Positions 35,464-44,779 of a DNA stretch of 64,000 nt are shown here, one piece after another (positions within the stretch are counted from its first letter, which is position 1; every line of letters starts with the position of its first letter). Made by a program: the position numbers and the translations under genes. The DNA comes from Treponema sp. (GTDB lineage: Bacteria; Spirochaetota; Spirochaetia; Treponematales; Breznakiellaceae), in NCBI GenBank assembly GCA_031276295.1, contig JAISNI010000052.1, positions 17,566 to 81,565 of the forward strand. The letters run 5' to 3'. The notes below the pieces were generated by a model. The model was not told the DNA's origin, did no database searches, and saw only the letters and a program-made list of their open reading frames with translations.

Positions 35464-37184
35464 TTCCGGGCGGAACCTGCCGGTACGGCCGGTAAGACAA
35501 GCAGGAACCGGCAGCCGCCGCTGCATGAAGGTTCGGGGTGGCGGTTGGTAAGGCTGCAATATCCGCCGTAACCCTGGACGATGGCGCGGACTATGGCAAG
35601 GCCAATGCCGGAATGATCCTGCTTTTCCTCCTGGGGCCGTTCGGAATAAAAACGCTCAAAATACCGGCCGCCGCTTTCCTCACGTATACCCGGTCCCTGG
35701 TCATCCACGGTGATGAGCCAGCCTTTTATTCCGCCCGCTTCTCCCCGGCTCAGGGTAAGGGTTACTTGGCTTGCAGGCGGCGCAAAGGAAAGGGCGTTAT
35801 CCAGGGGATTGAGCAGGGCCTGGCCAAGCCGGTCCGGGTTGATAAGGACAAGGACCTTTTCCGCCGGAGCCTGTTCATCAGTACATTCATTTTTAAAAAC
35901 AATAGAAACGCCGGAAGCATCCGGTGCCAGGTTCTGATTCCGGTACGGTTCCAGAAGCAGCGGAATAAACTGCGCAAGATCGACAAACTCGCTTGCTTCC
36001 TGTTCCAGGGAATTGTCAATACCGCTTAGTTCACGCAGACGTGCCAGGAGGCGTTCCATGCGGTTTTCTTCCCGGGCAATTCTTGACAAGAGCTGTTCTT
36101 CGCGGACGGGGGAACTGAGGGAAAGTTCCACAAGGCCGCGGATAGCGGCAAGCGGGTTTTTAAGCTCGTGGAGCAGGTCGGCGGTAAAGGTATCAATAAA
36201 GGAAATACGTTTTTCCAATTTAAGGGAAAGCGCGGAAAGACTACGGGAAAGATCGCCGATTTCGTCCTTGCGTCTCAGGCCCCGGAAACGGGAACGGAAA
36301 TGCCCGGACTTATCAAGCATCCCTTCAGCTTGCTCCTTGAGCTTTTTAATGGGAATCGTAATGGTGAATGAAAGCCCCAGGGAAAGGACAAGGGAAACCA
36401 GCAGTGAAACAAAAAATATTCTAATAATATCCAGGCGTATCCGGTAGAGGTTGAGGAGTATGCCGTAAGAAGATCGGGATACAAGAACCGCTCCGGTGAT
36501 CTTGCCGGGATCGCCGCCCCATACAGGAATTGCCGAGTAGAGGTTGAGCGAAACCTGTCCGCCTGAAGAGTACCGTGTCGCCGCACCGTATCGTCCTTCC
36601 AGAGCCGCGCGTATTTCCGGGCCGAGCAGCATCTTCTGCCCCGAATAGAATTCGCCGGCTGTGAACTGAATCCCCGGCGGGAAAAACAGCCGCTTAAAAA
36701 CATTGACCGGATACACCGCCATACGGTACAGAAACGAATCGTTGGGGCTGGCATCTTTCCTTGTTTCATCCGCCGCCGTCTGCATCTCCGCCCCGGCTTC
36801 AGCGGAACCCTCTGTTTCCGCCGGAACTGCGGGTTCATCTTCATCCTGTCCGGGCTGATACTGCACGGAATTTTCTACCGGGGAACCGGCGGAAATCACG
36901 GCGGAATCGGCAACCAGATTTCCCCGAGTATCCACAACACGTAGCCGCGAATCAACCCGTCCGCCTAAATTGACAAGAATACGGAGCGCTTCGGCTGCAA
37001 GCTCCGCGCCGGAAAAGTCCCGGCCGGAAAGCGCGGAACTGAGGAGCCGCCCCTGCTGTATCATGGAATTTTCCTGGGAGGCAAGAAGCTGATTTTCGTA
37101 GGTATCCAGATAGAGCAGGCTTCCCAAGGGCAGGAAAAGGAGCAGGATATTAAAGAGGAGCAGCCTGACCGAAAGGCTTTTCAT
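35460..37184 (-). CDS. Sensor histidine kinase
   Basis: The 574-residue protein has an N-terminal membrane segment, an extracytoplasmic domain with a low-complexity acidic/Ala stretch (about 105-150), a second membrane segment (IIRIFFVSLLVSLVLSLGLS, about 255), a HAMP region, the phospho-acceptor LLHELKNPLAAIRG (His near 350), and the ATPase domain with NPLDNALSF, VDDQGPGI and HSGIGLAIV. Its start overlaps the response-regulator stop (ATGA), so the two form a pair. Signal unknown. Confidence 0.93.
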   Translation of the reverse strand: MKSLSVRLLLFNILLLFLPLGSLLYLDTYENQLLASQENSMIQQGRLLSSALSGRDFSGAELAAEALRILVNLGGRVDSRLRVVDTRGNLVADSAVISAGSPVENSVQYQPGQDEDEPAVPAETEGSAEAGAEMQTAADETRKDASPNDSFLYRMAVYPVNVFKRLFFPPGIQFTAGEFYSGQKMLLGPEIRAALEGRYGAATRYSSGGQVSLNLYSAIPVWGGDPGKITGAVLVSRSSYGILLNLYRIRLDIIRIFFVSLLVSLVLSLGLSFTITIPIKKLKEQAEGMLDKSGHFRSRFRGLRRKDEIGDLSRSLSALSLKLEKRISFIDTFTADLLHELKNPLAAIRGLVELSLSSPVREEQLLSRIAREENRMERLLARLRELSGIDNSLEQEASEFVDLAQFIPLLLEPYRNQNLAPDASGVSIVFKNECTDEQAPAEKVLVLINPDRLGQALLNPLDNALSFAPPASQVTLTLSRGEAGGIKGWLITVDDQGPGIREESGGRYFERFYSERPQEEKQDHSGIGLAIVRAIVQGYGGYCSLTNRHPEPSCSGGCRFLLVLPAVPAGSARN

Positions 37185-37891
37185 TGCTCCGCTCTGCGCC
37201 AGCGGTAGCCCAGACCGTAGACCGCTTCCAGCGCGTTGAAATTTTCATCACATTCCAGGAATTTTTTCCGTATGCGTTTAATGTGGCTATCCGCGGCGCG
37301 CTCGTTCGGAAAATTATCTTCGGGGAATGCCGCCGCCATAAGCTGTCCGCGGGTTTTGATAAAACCGGGATTCGCGGCAAGGTTTATGATAATTCTGAAT
37401 TCGGTAACGGTAAATTCCAGGGGGGTATTCTTCCAAAAAACAGCATAGCGGTTTTCATCAAGCAAGAGTTCGCCGCAGTGCGCCGTACCTGTATGACGGC
37501 TTGCCCCGTTGTCTTCCCGGTTTTCAATTCTCCGCAGGGCGGATCGTATACGCGCCGTCAATTCCCGTATGCTGAAGGGCTTGGTAACATAATCATCCGC
37601 GCCCGATTCAAGCCCCAGCACCTTATCGATTTCTTCATCGCGGGATGAAAGAAATATAAGGGGCACCTTTTTCCCCGCGGGAATGTTCCGTATATTTTTG
37701 CACAATTCTATGCCGTCCATCTTCGGCATCAGAATATCCAGGATGATGAGATCGGGCATCTCCCGCCGAAAAAAATTCCAGGCTTCAAGGCCGTCAGGGT
37801 ATTCAAGGATATCGTAGTATTCCCGTTCCAGAGCGATACGGATTAACTCGCGTATGTTTTTTTCATCATCGACTACGGCAATACGGCTCAT
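37181..37891 (-). CDS. OmpR/PhoB family response regulator
   Basis: The 236-residue protein has a receiver domain (VVDDEKNIRE, LIILDILMPKMDG with phospho-Asp near 52, VTKPFSIREL) and a winged-helix DNA-binding domain (FTVTEFRIIINLAANPG, ERAADSHIKRIRKKF). Cognate kinase is the adjacent gene. ATG 37891 is used; an adjacent GTG at 37894 is possible. Confidence 0.93.
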   Translation of the reverse strand: MSRIAVVDDEKNIRELIRIALEREYYDILEYPDGLEAWNFFRREMPDLIILDILMPKMDGIELCKNIRNIPAGKKVPLIFLSSRDEEIDKVLGLESGADDYVTKPFSIRELTARIRSALRRIENREDNGASRHTGTAHCGELLLDENRYAVFWKNTPLEFTVTEFRIIINLAANPGFIKTRGQLMAAAFPEDNFPNERAADSHIKRIRKKFLECDENFNALEAVYGLGYRWRRAEQ

Positions 37892-37968
37892 CACGGGAAA
37901 TATAGCGCAATTATTCCATTCTGTACAGGCTGCTTTATCCCTTCATCATTTTGAAATATCTTGAAAAA

Positions 37969-39540
37969 TCATCCCCGGCTGTACAGGGTAATGAGCGCTG
38001 CCAGTTTTTCCGCAATACCGGCGGGCAGAACGGAAAGCCTCCATGACCAGTTCTCGCTTCTGCATGTTGAGGGGAGGTTCATGCGGCACTCCCCGCCCAG
38101 GCCGAGTATGTCCTGCATGGGGAAGACGGCATATTCGGCGTGGGAGGCCGTTACCGCGCGGATCATTGCCCAGGCTATGTCCCTGCCTTCACAGTTAAAA
38201 TACTCGCAGACCTTTTTTCTGTCGGCGCTGCCAAGCGCATTGAACCAGCCGACCGTCGTGTTGTTGTCGTGGGTACCGGTATAGGCGGCACAGCGGTAAG
38301 GATAGTTATGCGGCAGGAAGAGATGGCGGCTGTCGAGTTTGCCGTCCTTCATGTCTTCAAAACCGAACTGGCATACCTTCATGCCCGGAAAGCCCGCTTC
38401 GTCCCTAAGCCGTATGACGGACTCCGTAAGGAAGCCCAAGTCCTCGGCTATGATGGGAAGTTTACCGAATTGCGCGTGCAGGCTTTTGAAGAAATCCATA
38501 CCCGGCCCTTTTTCCCATACGCCGTGTTCGGCGGTTGTATTTTCCGCGGGAATAGCCCAGTAGGTGTCGAAGCCGCGGAAATGATCGATGCGGAAAATGT
38601 CGGTTTGTCTTAAAAGCGCTTTGATGCGCAATTTCCACCAGGCATAATCTGTTTGTTTAAGTTTTTCCCAATCGTAGACCGGATTACCCCAAAGCTGGCC
38701 TGTAGCGGAGAAATAATCAGGCGGGACGCCCGACACGGTTGAATAGGAGCCGCCGCTCTTTGTTTTAAAAAGCTCAAGATTAGCCCAGGCATCAACGCTG
38801 TCAGGCGCAACAAATATCGGTATATCCCCGATAATTTTAATACCTTTTGAACGGGCATAATCATGCAGGTTGTTCCATTGCCTGAAGAAAAAATATTGAA
38901 GCATCTTCCATTGCCGTATTCTCTTTGCATGATCCCGCCGTGTTTTATCCAGGGCCTCGTTTTTCCGCGCGCCCAGGTCCTTATCCCAGACCGTATGCCA
39001 GCGGCTGTCGCGGTAGTGTTCGTAGATCACCATGAAAAGGGCATAGTCGTCAAGCCAGAAAGCCTCTTCCGCACAGAAAGCCTCGAAGGAAGCGGCCAGG
39101 GAAGGATTGTTCCCCAGGCAGCCGAGGCAATGCTCCGCGGCGCGGTGAAGCAGGGGGAGCTTTTCCTCTTCAACCTTGCCGTAATCAATGCGGTTGACAA
39201 CCGAAACCGGCATATCGGGGCACTCTGAATCCGTATCTGCCCGCCGGTCGCCGTCTTGCCAAGCGCCGGGTGCTTCCAGCCAGCCGTCGCGGATAAGCAG
39301 GCCGGGGCTTATAAGGTACTCGTTACCGGCAAAACTGGACCTGGCGGCATAGGGCGAATTGCCGTAGCCGGTAGGCCCAAGGGGGAGTATCTGCCAGAGG
39401 GAGACTTTTGCCTCCGCAAGAAAATCCACAAACCGGTAAGCTGCGTCCCCCAGATCGCCTATACCCCAGGGACCGGGAAGACTGGTTGGATGCAGCAGAA
39501 TACCGCAATAGCGCGGGTCAACCGCATAATTACTGTTCAT
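37969..39540 (-). CDS. malQ: 4-alpha-glucanotransferase (amylomaltase, GH77)
   Basis: The 523-residue protein opens with YCGILLHPTSLPGPWGIGDLG, a signature of MalQ, then WQILPLGPTGYGNSPYAA, and has the catalytic regions FRIDHFRGFDTYW and EDLGFL and TGTHDNNT. It disproportionates malto-oligosaccharides for glycogen or maltodextrin use. No other glycogen genes are adjacent. Confidence 0.96.
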   Translation of the reverse strand: MNSNYAVDPRYCGILLHPTSLPGPWGIGDLGDAAYRFVDFLAEAKVSLWQILPLGPTGYGNSPYAARSSFAGNEYLISPGLLIRDGWLEAPGAWQDGDRRADTDSECPDMPVSVVNRIDYGKVEEEKLPLLHRAAEHCLGCLGNNPSLAASFEAFCAEEAFWLDDYALFMVIYEHYRDSRWHTVWDKDLGARKNEALDKTRRDHAKRIRQWKMLQYFFFRQWNNLHDYARSKGIKIIGDIPIFVAPDSVDAWANLELFKTKSGGSYSTVSGVPPDYFSATGQLWGNPVYDWEKLKQTDYAWWKLRIKALLRQTDIFRIDHFRGFDTYWAIPAENTTAEHGVWEKGPGMDFFKSLHAQFGKLPIIAEDLGFLTESVIRLRDEAGFPGMKVCQFGFEDMKDGKLDSRHLFLPHNYPYRCAAYTGTHDNNTTVGWFNALGSADRKKVCEYFNCEGRDIAWAMIRAVTASHAEYAVFPMQDILGLGGECRMNLPSTCRSENWSWRLSVLPAGIAEKLAALITLYSRG

Positions 39541-39625
39541 GGTTTAAGTATAGACGGCTTTACAGGGGACTGCAAATAAAAAAGGAGGGTAAAACAATAC
39601 GGCAACAAATGAAGATATAGCGGAA

Positions 39626-39667
39626 CGCAACAAACTGCCAAAGCAGCCTCGATAATCGGGGCTGCTA
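39626..39667. repeat. Shortened derivative of the 145-bp element
   Basis: CGCAACAAACTG is the reverse complement of the element's left end, and CAAACTGCCAAAGCAGCCTC continues as in copy 2 (46984-47128) up to ATAATCGGG, then the GCTGCTA end. The interior is missing. Its end supplies the TAG stop of the ricT-like gene. Confidence 0.6.
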
Positions 39668-40627
39668 ACCTACCACTTCCTTCCGGGCCGATTCGGAAAT
39701 TCGCCAGCGGTTGTCCACCTTTTCAAAACAGGCGGAGGGTATCTGGATCATACGGCCGTCTTCGGATGCCATGCGTATCTTCCCCATTACTACGTTGACT
39801 TCCACTACTCTCCAGGCCGTATTGTCGTAAAGTATCTTGCAGCCTTCCTGCGGAATAATACGGCGCTGTTCATTGTAGAAATTAAATTCATACGCAAGGC
39901 AGCACAACAGGCGTCCGCAGGGGCCGGATATCTTCATGGAATTAAGGGATAGGTTCTGATCCTTTGCCATTTTAATTGAAACGGGTTTGAGCTTATCCGA
40001 TATTGTATGGCAACAGTATCCGCGGCCGCAGACACCCAACCCTCCCACAACACGGGATTCATCCCTGACGCCTATCTGCCGCAGTTCTATCCGTGTCTTA
40101 AAGATGCTCACGAGGTCCTTAACCAGGTCACGGAAGTCTACACGGCTTTCTGCGGTAAAGAAAAAGAGAACCTTTGGTTCATCAAGCAGGTAATGAACCG
40201 ATACCAGTTTCATATCAAGTTTATGAAGGGCAATCTTCTCTTTACAGATATTGAAGGCTTCCTTTTCCTGCTCGTGATTATATCTGGCTTTATCCAGGTC
40301 TTCAGGGCCTGCAAGCCGATCTATACGGGCAATCTCCGAAGGCAACGCGGGCGCGGCGGCGTTACGTTCAATACGGCTGATAATCTGGGCCAGATCGCGG
40401 CCATAACGGGTAGGTACCAGTACCATGCTCTTCGGACTTAAAGGTTCCCCGTGAAAGGCCGCAAAGAATGTCTCGTGCGAGTAAAAAAGTCTAAGCCGAT
40501 AGACCGGCGTATCGGGAGCAAGAGATTCAAGACCTTCACCAACAATAATGGTGGTTCCCCCCATGTCGGCTTCTGCCGGGTTATCCTCCAACGAAGAAAT
40601 ATCTTCCATCTCATCTGAATCGTTCAT
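39665..40627 (-). CDS. RicT/YaaT-like PSP1-domain protein
   Basis: The 320-residue protein has the PSP1 domain with the two cysteine clusters of the family, GVCGRGYCCH and GPCGRLLCC, and FFFTAESRVDFRDLVKDL. In Bacillus RicT acts with RicA/RicF in mRNA processing, and PSP1 proteins are common in spirochaetes; the partners are not present here. The TAG stop lies within the repeat derivative at 39626-39667. ATG 40627. Confidence 0.85.
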   Translation of the reverse strand: MNDSDEMEDISSLEDNPAEADMGGTTIIVGEGLESLAPDTPVYRLRLFYSHETFFAAFHGEPLSPKSMVLVPTRYGRDLAQIISRIERNAAAPALPSEIARIDRLAGPEDLDKARYNHEQEKEAFNICKEKIALHKLDMKLVSVHYLLDEPKVLFFFTAESRVDFRDLVKDLVSIFKTRIELRQIGVRDESRVVGGLGVCGRGYCCHTISDKLKPVSIKMAKDQNLSLNSMKISGPCGRLLCCLAYEFNFYNEQRRIIPQEGCKILYDNTAWRVVEVNVVMGKIRMASEDGRMIQIPSACFEKVDNRWRISESARKEVVG

Positions 40628-40777
40628 GTGTTTCCTCTAAGGTTCCGGCTGTTTACGACGGTTTGACTGGGCGGATAAACATTTGCGCAGCAAACGCGGG
40701 ACCAAATCGCCGTTAGGCGGCGGCGCGTAAACAGTCCGCGGCAGCAAAACTGCCGGGTTATGCGCAGTACGCCCTTT

Positions 40778-41044
40778 TTATATGAGCACAGTTCTTAATG
40801 ACGCACTGACCGATGGATTATCTGTATTTATATACTTTATTTTGTTATTAAATTCTGCTCTTATTCCTGTTATAAATTCATCCAGCCAAGATGGAGTCAT
40901 TACTTTTATGTCATCAAAATCCAGAATTATTTCTTCCGATGGCGTAATGTCCTTAAATATATATGCCTTTACCATTAAAAAGGCTTCCCGTCCGGTGGGC
41001 CGATTAAGAAGATTTTCTCCAAAATTATCTATTTTTATATTCAT
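40778..41044 (-). CDS. STAS-like domain protein (DUF4325)
   Basis: The 88-residue protein (LLNRPTGREAF, IILDFDDIKVMTPSWLDEFI) fits the DUF4325 fold, whose members often sit beside anti-sigma-factor-like or nucleotidyltransferase genes. No such partner is adjacent. ATG 41044. The region before it (41045-41196) is AT-rich and contains TATAAT on the minus strand. Confidence 0.75.
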   Translation of the reverse strand: MNIKIDNFGENLLNRPTGREAFLMVKAYIFKDITPSEEIILDFDDIKVMTPSWLDEFITGIRAEFNNKIKYINTDNPSVSASLRTVLI

Positions 41045-41196
41045 ATTTCTGTATCCTATAGTATATATTATATCATTCTTTAGTTTTTATCAAGTACCCG
41101 CGTTGCCTCATCGAAAATGTAACCCAAAAGCCCCGATGCCTCATTTTGAACATATAATCACGGAGACTATCTGATAGCAACAACTCGGAGGTCAAA

Positions 41197-41499
41197 ATGG
41201 GGTTAACCATAACGAAAAAAAAGCCGTTACCAGGCAGATCCGTTCCCCCTACCCAAGCACAACGGAAAGAAAAATCAGACATCCTGAACGAATTTATCCA
41301 GATCACCGGTTACAACCGGAAGGGCAAAAAAATCTATACCGATAAGGTCATCGCATCCTGGCCTGCCTTCGCCATCACCCCGGCTGTCAGGGAGAAACTC
41401 ATGGTCGTACCTCACCGGCGCGGAAATTCCCCGGCTTTATCCACCTTTAGTCAGTTTGCGGTAAATACATATAGGGGATGGGCTTCAACGGTCGCGTAA
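41197..41499 (+). pseudogene. Transposase N-terminal remnant (ISNCY/integrase-type)
   Basis: The frame begins like integrase-core transposases of treponemes: a basic start, then ILNEFIQITGYNRKGKK, a signature of their N-terminal HTH. The catalytic core expected after GYNRK is absent; only IYTDKVI continues, then sequence unlike a transposase. A ribosome site (GGAGG) precedes it. It is a deletion relic of about 100 codons, not a working IS. Confidence 0.55.
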
Positions 41500-41620
41500 T
41501 ACCGCATCCCCCGAAGCATCACGGTATCAATGTACCTTGCGGTGTGCATCGGGGCTTTTCGTGTGGCACAGCTTCCGGTATTCGGTCAGACAATTCTTTG
41601 CTATACAAGCACATACGTTT

Positions 41621-41694
41621 TGGGCGCTGGGGGATTCGAACCTCCGACTTCCACGGTGTAAACGTGGCGCTCTAACCAGCTGAGTTAAGCGCCC
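41621..41694 (-). tRNA. tRNA-Val (anticodon TAC)
   Basis: On the minus strand: acceptor GGGCGCT/AGCGCCC, D arm ACTC...GAGC, anticodon stem CCACG/CGTGG with loop TTTACAC (anticodon TAC), T arm GGAGG-TTCGAAT-CCCCC, discriminator A. CCA is not encoded. Confidence 0.95.
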
Positions 41695-41726
41695 ATACAG
41701 GCTTCTGAATGAACCTGTATTCTCTT

Positions 41727-41756
41727 ACCATAGCAAATAACGGGCTTTTACGTCAA
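41727..41756 (-). promoter_or_regulatory. Sigma-70 promoter of tRNA-Val
   Basis: On the minus strand, TTGACG (41756-41751) and TATGGT (41732-41727) are 18 bases apart, upstream of the tRNA. Confidence 0.55.
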
Positions 41757-41782
41757 TACACCCTTGAATAAAATTTTTTTAT

Positions 41783-41803
41783 ATCCTATAATTTTAATAG
41801 GAT
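41783..41803. promoter_or_regulatory. Inverted repeat, likely operator for the Rrf2 pair
   Basis: ATCCTAT (41783-41789) and ATAGGAT (41797-41803) are perfect inverted repeats separated by 7 bases, 43 bases before the first Rrf2 start. A further half-site (ATAGGA) lies near 41822-41827. Autoregulation is typical of the family; the link is inference. Confidence 0.5.
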
Positions 41804-41846
41804 AAATCATCTAATCAATTTATAGGAAATAGGGTAAGAAGAAAGT

Positions 41847-42278
41847 ATGAGAATTTCCACCAAGGGCCGTTATTCCCTGGAGGCCTTACTTTATATGGCC
41901 TTGCTTCCCCATGATCAGTATTCCAGTACCCGTTCCATTGCAGAGAATACAGGTATTTCCGACGGATACCTCGAACAGCTTTTTATCCCCCTGCGCAGGG
42001 CGGGGATAGTGCATGGGATACGGGGTCCGCAAGGCGGCTATATACCGGGCAGAAGTCTGGACAAGATCACCGTAGGGGAAATACTCAGATCGGTGGAAGG
42101 CGCGCTGGAGCCGGTAGACTGTGTAAATACCAAGTTCTGTCCCATAAAGGAAAGCTGCATGTCCCTGCACACTTGGGAGGAGCTTTACCGTGAAATCAAT
42201 GATTGCGTGGATTCTATTACCCTTCAGGATCTGGTTGAAGCCTACGAATCTATGGATAAAGAGGAGTATGCAATATGA
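41847..42278 (+). CDS. Rrf2 family regulator with three cysteines (IscR-like)
   Basis: The 143-residue protein has the Rrf2 winged helix (MRISTKGRYSLEALLYMAL, ISDGYLEQLFIPLRRAGIV) and three cysteines (VDCVN, KFCPI, ESCMS), the arrangement by which IscR-like regulators bind an Fe-S cluster. It therefore probably senses Fe-S status, redox or NO. It overlaps a second Rrf2 gene by 4 bases. Start ATG 41847. Confidence 0.85.
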   Translation: MRISTKGRYSLEALLYMALLPHDQYSSTRSIAENTGISDGYLEQLFIPLRRAGIVHGIRGPQGGYIPGRSLDKITVGEILRSVEGALEPVDCVNTKFCPIKESCMSLHTWEELYREINDCVDSITLQDLVEAYESMDKEEYAI

Positions 42279-42709
42279 AGATATCAACCCGGGGACGTTA
42301 CGGTGTGCGCCTCCTTATAGACCTTGCAGAGCATACCGGGGAAGACCATGTATCCCTTGCCAGCGCGGCGGAACGTCAGCATATATCCATACGTTACCTG
42401 GAGCAGGTGGCGGTGATACTCCGCCGTTCCGGTTTTATCCGTTCGGTCAAAGGCGCATCCGGCGGTTACGCTCTTGCCCGCGCCCCTCAGGACATCATTA
42501 TAGGCGATGCCTTGAGGGTTCTTGAAGGCGATATGTTCGTGATCGATCCTCCCTGGCCCGGTAACGACGAAACCTCTCTCCAGCGGTGTATCAGGCTTAC
42601 CGTTTTTAACCGGCTTAATGAACGTATCGCCTCGGTCATAGACAGGAAAACCCTCGCATCACTTATCGGGACGGTTGATCCCAACGAATCGTATATGTAC
42701 TTTATTTAA
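42275..42709 (+). CDS. Rrf2 family regulator lacking the cysteine triad
   Basis: The 144-residue protein has the same fold (MKISTRGRYGVRLLIDLAE, ISIRYLEQVAVILRRSGFI). It has one cysteine (QRCIR) in the region where its neighbour has three, so cluster binding by this protein alone is unlikely. The pair could act as a heterodimer or the second copy may be a divergent paralog; both are inference. Confidence 0.85.
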   Translation: MKISTRGRYGVRLLIDLAEHTGEDHVSLASAAERQHISIRYLEQVAVILRRSGFIRSVKGASGGYALARAPQDIIIGDALRVLEGDMFVIDPPWPGNDETSLQRCIRLTVFNRLNERIASVIDRKTLASLIGTVDPNESYMYFI

Positions 42710-42757
42710 CTATGCCGAGCAGTTTGTTGTGCTTCATCACAGAATCTGCGGGACGCG

Positions 42758-44143
42758 CTATAAAGGTTCGCTTATCAGCTTTCCACTTGATTTTTCCAGC
42801 CGTATCCGTACTTTTTTGAGGGGCTCCGAAACAAAAAGCGCAACCTGGCATATCTCGATGAGGGTGCCGGGGGCGATTTCCCCCAGAACTTCCACCACGG
42901 CATCCTGGTTTACGTCTATACGGCCCATAAGCTCCGCTACCTTGGCGCTTGCCTTCTGCCGTTCATCCTCAAGACGGTGCAGCAGTTCTTCAAGTTTTGC
43001 CCGTTTTTCCTGAATAAGTTCGGACCGTTCCAAAACCTCATGGATGCCGGCAATTTTTATTGCAAGGATGCGCATCATGCTGTTGTTCTTTTGCTTTTCC
43101 TGCTGGGCCGTAAAGTCTATACCGCAGTGTATATGGGTTCTTTTACCCGATTTTTTGCCTATGCCGCCGGCCTTCAGTCCCTGTACCGCGTAGATATCCC
43201 CCCCAAGGATGCGTCCTTTTTCCCCAACGTCAAGGCGCTCCATAGTAAAAACATTGGAATTGATTATGAGCGTATCCACCGAGATGCTCTTGCGGGCCGC
43301 CACATGGCAGTTTTCGATAAACTTGGTTTTCAGGCATCCGCCTACTTTTACCAGGGCAGGCCCCCTGCCTATAATACCGCCTCCTACAATAAGGTCCTCT
43401 TTGGTAACCACATCGGTAACATCAAAAGTCTGCTTTATGGTAACCGAACCGCCCGAGTATATTTTGAAGCCGTCCGACACCGGCCCGTCAATGAAGACAT
43501 TACCGGGAAAGATGATGTTCCCCGTAGAATAGCCCACCGCCCCCTTGATAACCAGGGAGTCCTGCACGTCAAGGACATTTCCATTTACCGCAAGCTGGCC
43601 GTTAATATTTGAAAGTATAAGCCGTTCCTCAATATGCGTATTGGCACCCGGCTGCACACCTTCGGGACGCTTTATACCGTAGGGAATCTCCTCGCCGTGG
43701 ACGTTCTTACCGGTCTTGCCCTCTTTGCGGTAACGAAATTTTGCCAATGCCTGACCCTTTTTTACAATTACAAAAGGCGAATAGGTGTGGTAGTCAATAT
43801 TACCATTCTTCACATTGGGCGGCGGCGGCATCTTTAAATGAGGATTCATCTGGTAGTATTCGCTTACCTCCTCAACCGGCAGATCGCCTTTGGCAATCAG
43901 CACATCCCTAAACTGCTTGCCCTCCAAATTACATTGCATAGCGGTATCCTGGATTATATCCATCCGAATACCGTAAACAATATTAAATTTTTCCAGTACC
44001 AAGCTGATATACGTAGGACTAATATGCTTACCGTTGCCAATAGGCGGCGTAAAATCCGCCCAGACTTCAATATCTTTTTCAGAAAAGGCAATACTTATGG
44101 TTCCGTCGTTCTTATCTTCCTGAAATACCGTCTGTTTTTCCAT
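42758..44143 (-). CDS. FapA family (DUF342) protein
   Basis: The 461-residue protein has the FapA arrangement: an N-terminal domain, a right-handed beta-helix middle (NGQLAVNGNVLDVQDSLVIKG, GNIIFPGNVFIDGPV, GDIYAVQGLKAGGIG) and a C-terminal coiled coil (about 365-425). FapA-type proteins are common in spirochaetes and Firmicutes; a polymerase or cell-surface regulatory role is not settled. ATG 44143 has AAGGA; in-frame upstream codons to 44323 look like non-coding sequence. Confidence 0.85.
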   Translation of the reverse strand: MEKQTVFQEDKNDGTISIAFSEKDIEVWADFTPPIGNGKHISPTYISLVLEKFNIVYGIRMDIIQDTAMQCNLEGKQFRDVLIAKGDLPVEEVSEYYQMNPHLKMPPPPNVKNGNIDYHTYSPFVIVKKGQALAKFRYRKEGKTGKNVHGEEIPYGIKRPEGVQPGANTHIEERLILSNINGQLAVNGNVLDVQDSLVIKGAVGYSTGNIIFPGNVFIDGPVSDGFKIYSGGSVTIKQTFDVTDVVTKEDLIVGGGIIGRGPALVKVGGCLKTKFIENCHVAARKSISVDTLIINSNVFTMERLDVGEKGRILGGDIYAVQGLKAGGIGKKSGKRTHIHCGIDFTAQQEKQKNNSMMRILAIKIAGIHEVLERSELIQEKRAKLEELLHRLEDERQKASAKVAELMGRIDVNQDAVVEVLGEIAPGTLIEICQVALFVSEPLKKVRIRLEKSSGKLISEPL

Positions 44144-44307
44144 TAAATCCTTCTCTTTATATAATATCGGAAAAATAGCCATTAAAAGCAATCCTTCTCC
44201 ATAACAGATATGATCTCCATAAGATGCTTTTTCTTTATTTTCCCTGTTCTGTTGTTTTGAGGAAAAGAATAAGAGGATTAAACATGAAAATGATATGTAG
44301 AGGGTAC

Positions 44308-44345
44308 TTGACAGGAATGACAAATTTGTGTTAGTTTATACTAAC
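44308..44345 (+). promoter_or_regulatory. Promoter region with operator of the ABC cassette
   Basis: TTGACA is at 44308-44313, and GTTAGT-TTAT-ACTAAC is a 6-bp inverted repeat at 44330-44345. The repeat overlaps TATACT, a -10-like sequence. A TetR-type repressor site is plausible, but no repressor gene is adjacent. Confidence 0.5.
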
Positions 44346-44365
44346 TAAATTTAAGGAATAATACT

Positions 44366-44779
44366 ATGAAAGAACGTTTGTTTACGGGAATTCCCTTCGT
44401 TTTGGCTGGTTTGCTTATCGCTTTTGGACCGATCACCATTTTTCCGGTCTGCGCGATCACGCACGATATGATCATGAAATGCCATTGGACGGCCCGTGCG
44501 GAACACGGCGTTGGCCTGGTAATCGCCGCGTTGGGGCTTTTAACGGTTTTGGTGAAACTTCCGGCGTTCCGCCTGGGGCTTTCGGCGGCGGTCATTCTGA
44601 GCGCCGTTACCGCGTTGCTGCTTCCTACCGTGTTGATTGGCGTATGTTCCAGCCATAACATGGCCTGCCGGATATTGACCCTTCCCGCGCTGACCGTCAT
44701 ATCTACCCTGACAATAATCGGCGCGGCAGTAAACTCAGGTTTACTTGTAAAAAAAATCAAGAAAGGAGAGACGGAATGA
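44366..44779 (+). CDS. DUF4418 family membrane protein
   Basis: The 137-residue protein has four hydrophobic segments, and conserved pattern MKCHWTARAEHGVGL after the first segments, as in DUF4418 proteins that sit before FtsX-type permeases. It overlaps the permease gene by 4 bases. Role in the transporter is unknown. Confidence 0.75.
   Translation: MKERLFTGIPFVLAGLLIAFGPITIFPVCAITHDMIMKCHWTARAEHGVGLVIAALGLLTVLVKLPAFRLGLSAAVILSAVTALLLPTVLIGVCSSHNMACRILTLPALTVISTLTIIGAAVNSGLLVKKIKKGETE

Noticed and set aside
41045-41196. A gene on the minus strand overlapping the STAS-like start region.
   Set aside because: It gives about 77 codons of unfamiliar, AT-rich sequence without a ribosome site, and overlaps the transposase remnant region.
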